This document shows, in pieces, positions 22,518 through 22,552 of a DNA stretch of 22,552 nt. The DNA comes from an uncultured Clostridia bacterium. GTDB taxonomy: Bacteria; Bacillota; Clostridia; Oscillospirales; Acutalibacteraceae. Positions within the stretch are counted from its first letter, which is position 1. Each line of letters begins with the position of its first letter. Under the pieces are notes generated by a model. It was given only the letters and a program-made list of their open reading frames with translations, made no database searches and was not told the origin of the DNA. Location: contig CAMOWP010000007.1 of assembly GCA_946628455.1 (NCBI GenBank), forward strand, positions 1 through 22,552. The letters run 5' to 3'. The position numbers and the translations under genes are program-made.

Positions 22518-22552
22518 TACCTTTTTAAAACTTTTTTCATTATTTTTTAATT

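Overview
The window looks like chromosomal DNA of an anaerobic gut-type Clostridia member (Bacillota), most likely Oscillospirales/Ruminococcus-like. This is an inference from several signs: a groES-groEL operon under a CIRCE operator, the TepA / YlzJ-like / FtsK(SpoIIIE) gene order known from Bacillota, AGGAGG-type ribosome binding sites, secreted proteins with Cys-rich 'PTC..G...C..CG' repeats, and GTAGGGG / CCCCTAC hairpin repeats between genes. No phage, transposase, CRISPR array or restriction system is visible.

Layout. A 5'-truncated secreted or surface protein runs on the + strand at 1-1902 and ends in a terminator whose loop is the stop codon. Everything else is on the - strand. 1903-2307 is a mosaic of hairpin repeats closed by a bidirectional terminator. 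2308-2436 is a 42-residue peptide gene directly behind a 1084-residue secreted protein (2452-5706). 5707-6227 holds that gene's promoter and a second repeat mosaic. A tRNA-Leu(UAG) with its own promoter and terminator lies at 6228-6312. A tightly packed seven-gene operon is transcribed from 13784 down to 6379: tepA, a YlzJ-like small gene, a degenerate UppP-like membrane protein, ftsK, a YgiQ-type radical SAM gene, comEA-like and comF. A three-gene PadR / HAAS-domain membrane protein / PH-like membrane protein operon occupies 13840-16832. It has a consensus promoter and a 14-bp palindrome at the start of the transcript. groES-groEL fills 16990-18932. At the right end are a secreted transglutaminase-like protein (19090-20967), a THUMP-domain RNA methyltransferase (20977-22092) and a DivIC/FtsB-like division protein (22146-22451).

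How it fits together. The FtsK operon joins chromosome translocation, a ClpP-like protease, a membrane protein of undecaprenyl-phosphatase ancestry and two competence-type proteins under one strong promoter. No terminator is visible before the tRNA. The PadR operon has the layout of a self-regulated membrane sensing system. Two secreted proteins at opposite ends of the window share the same Cys-rich repeat type.

Most worth a second look: (i) the 42-residue peptide gene; (ii) the hairpin repeat family, whose copies differ by paired, compensatory changes and by exchange of the hairpin cassette; (iii) the UppP-like protein that lacks the family's catalytic Glu and Arg; (iv) the PadR/HAAS operon with its promoter-proximal palindrome.
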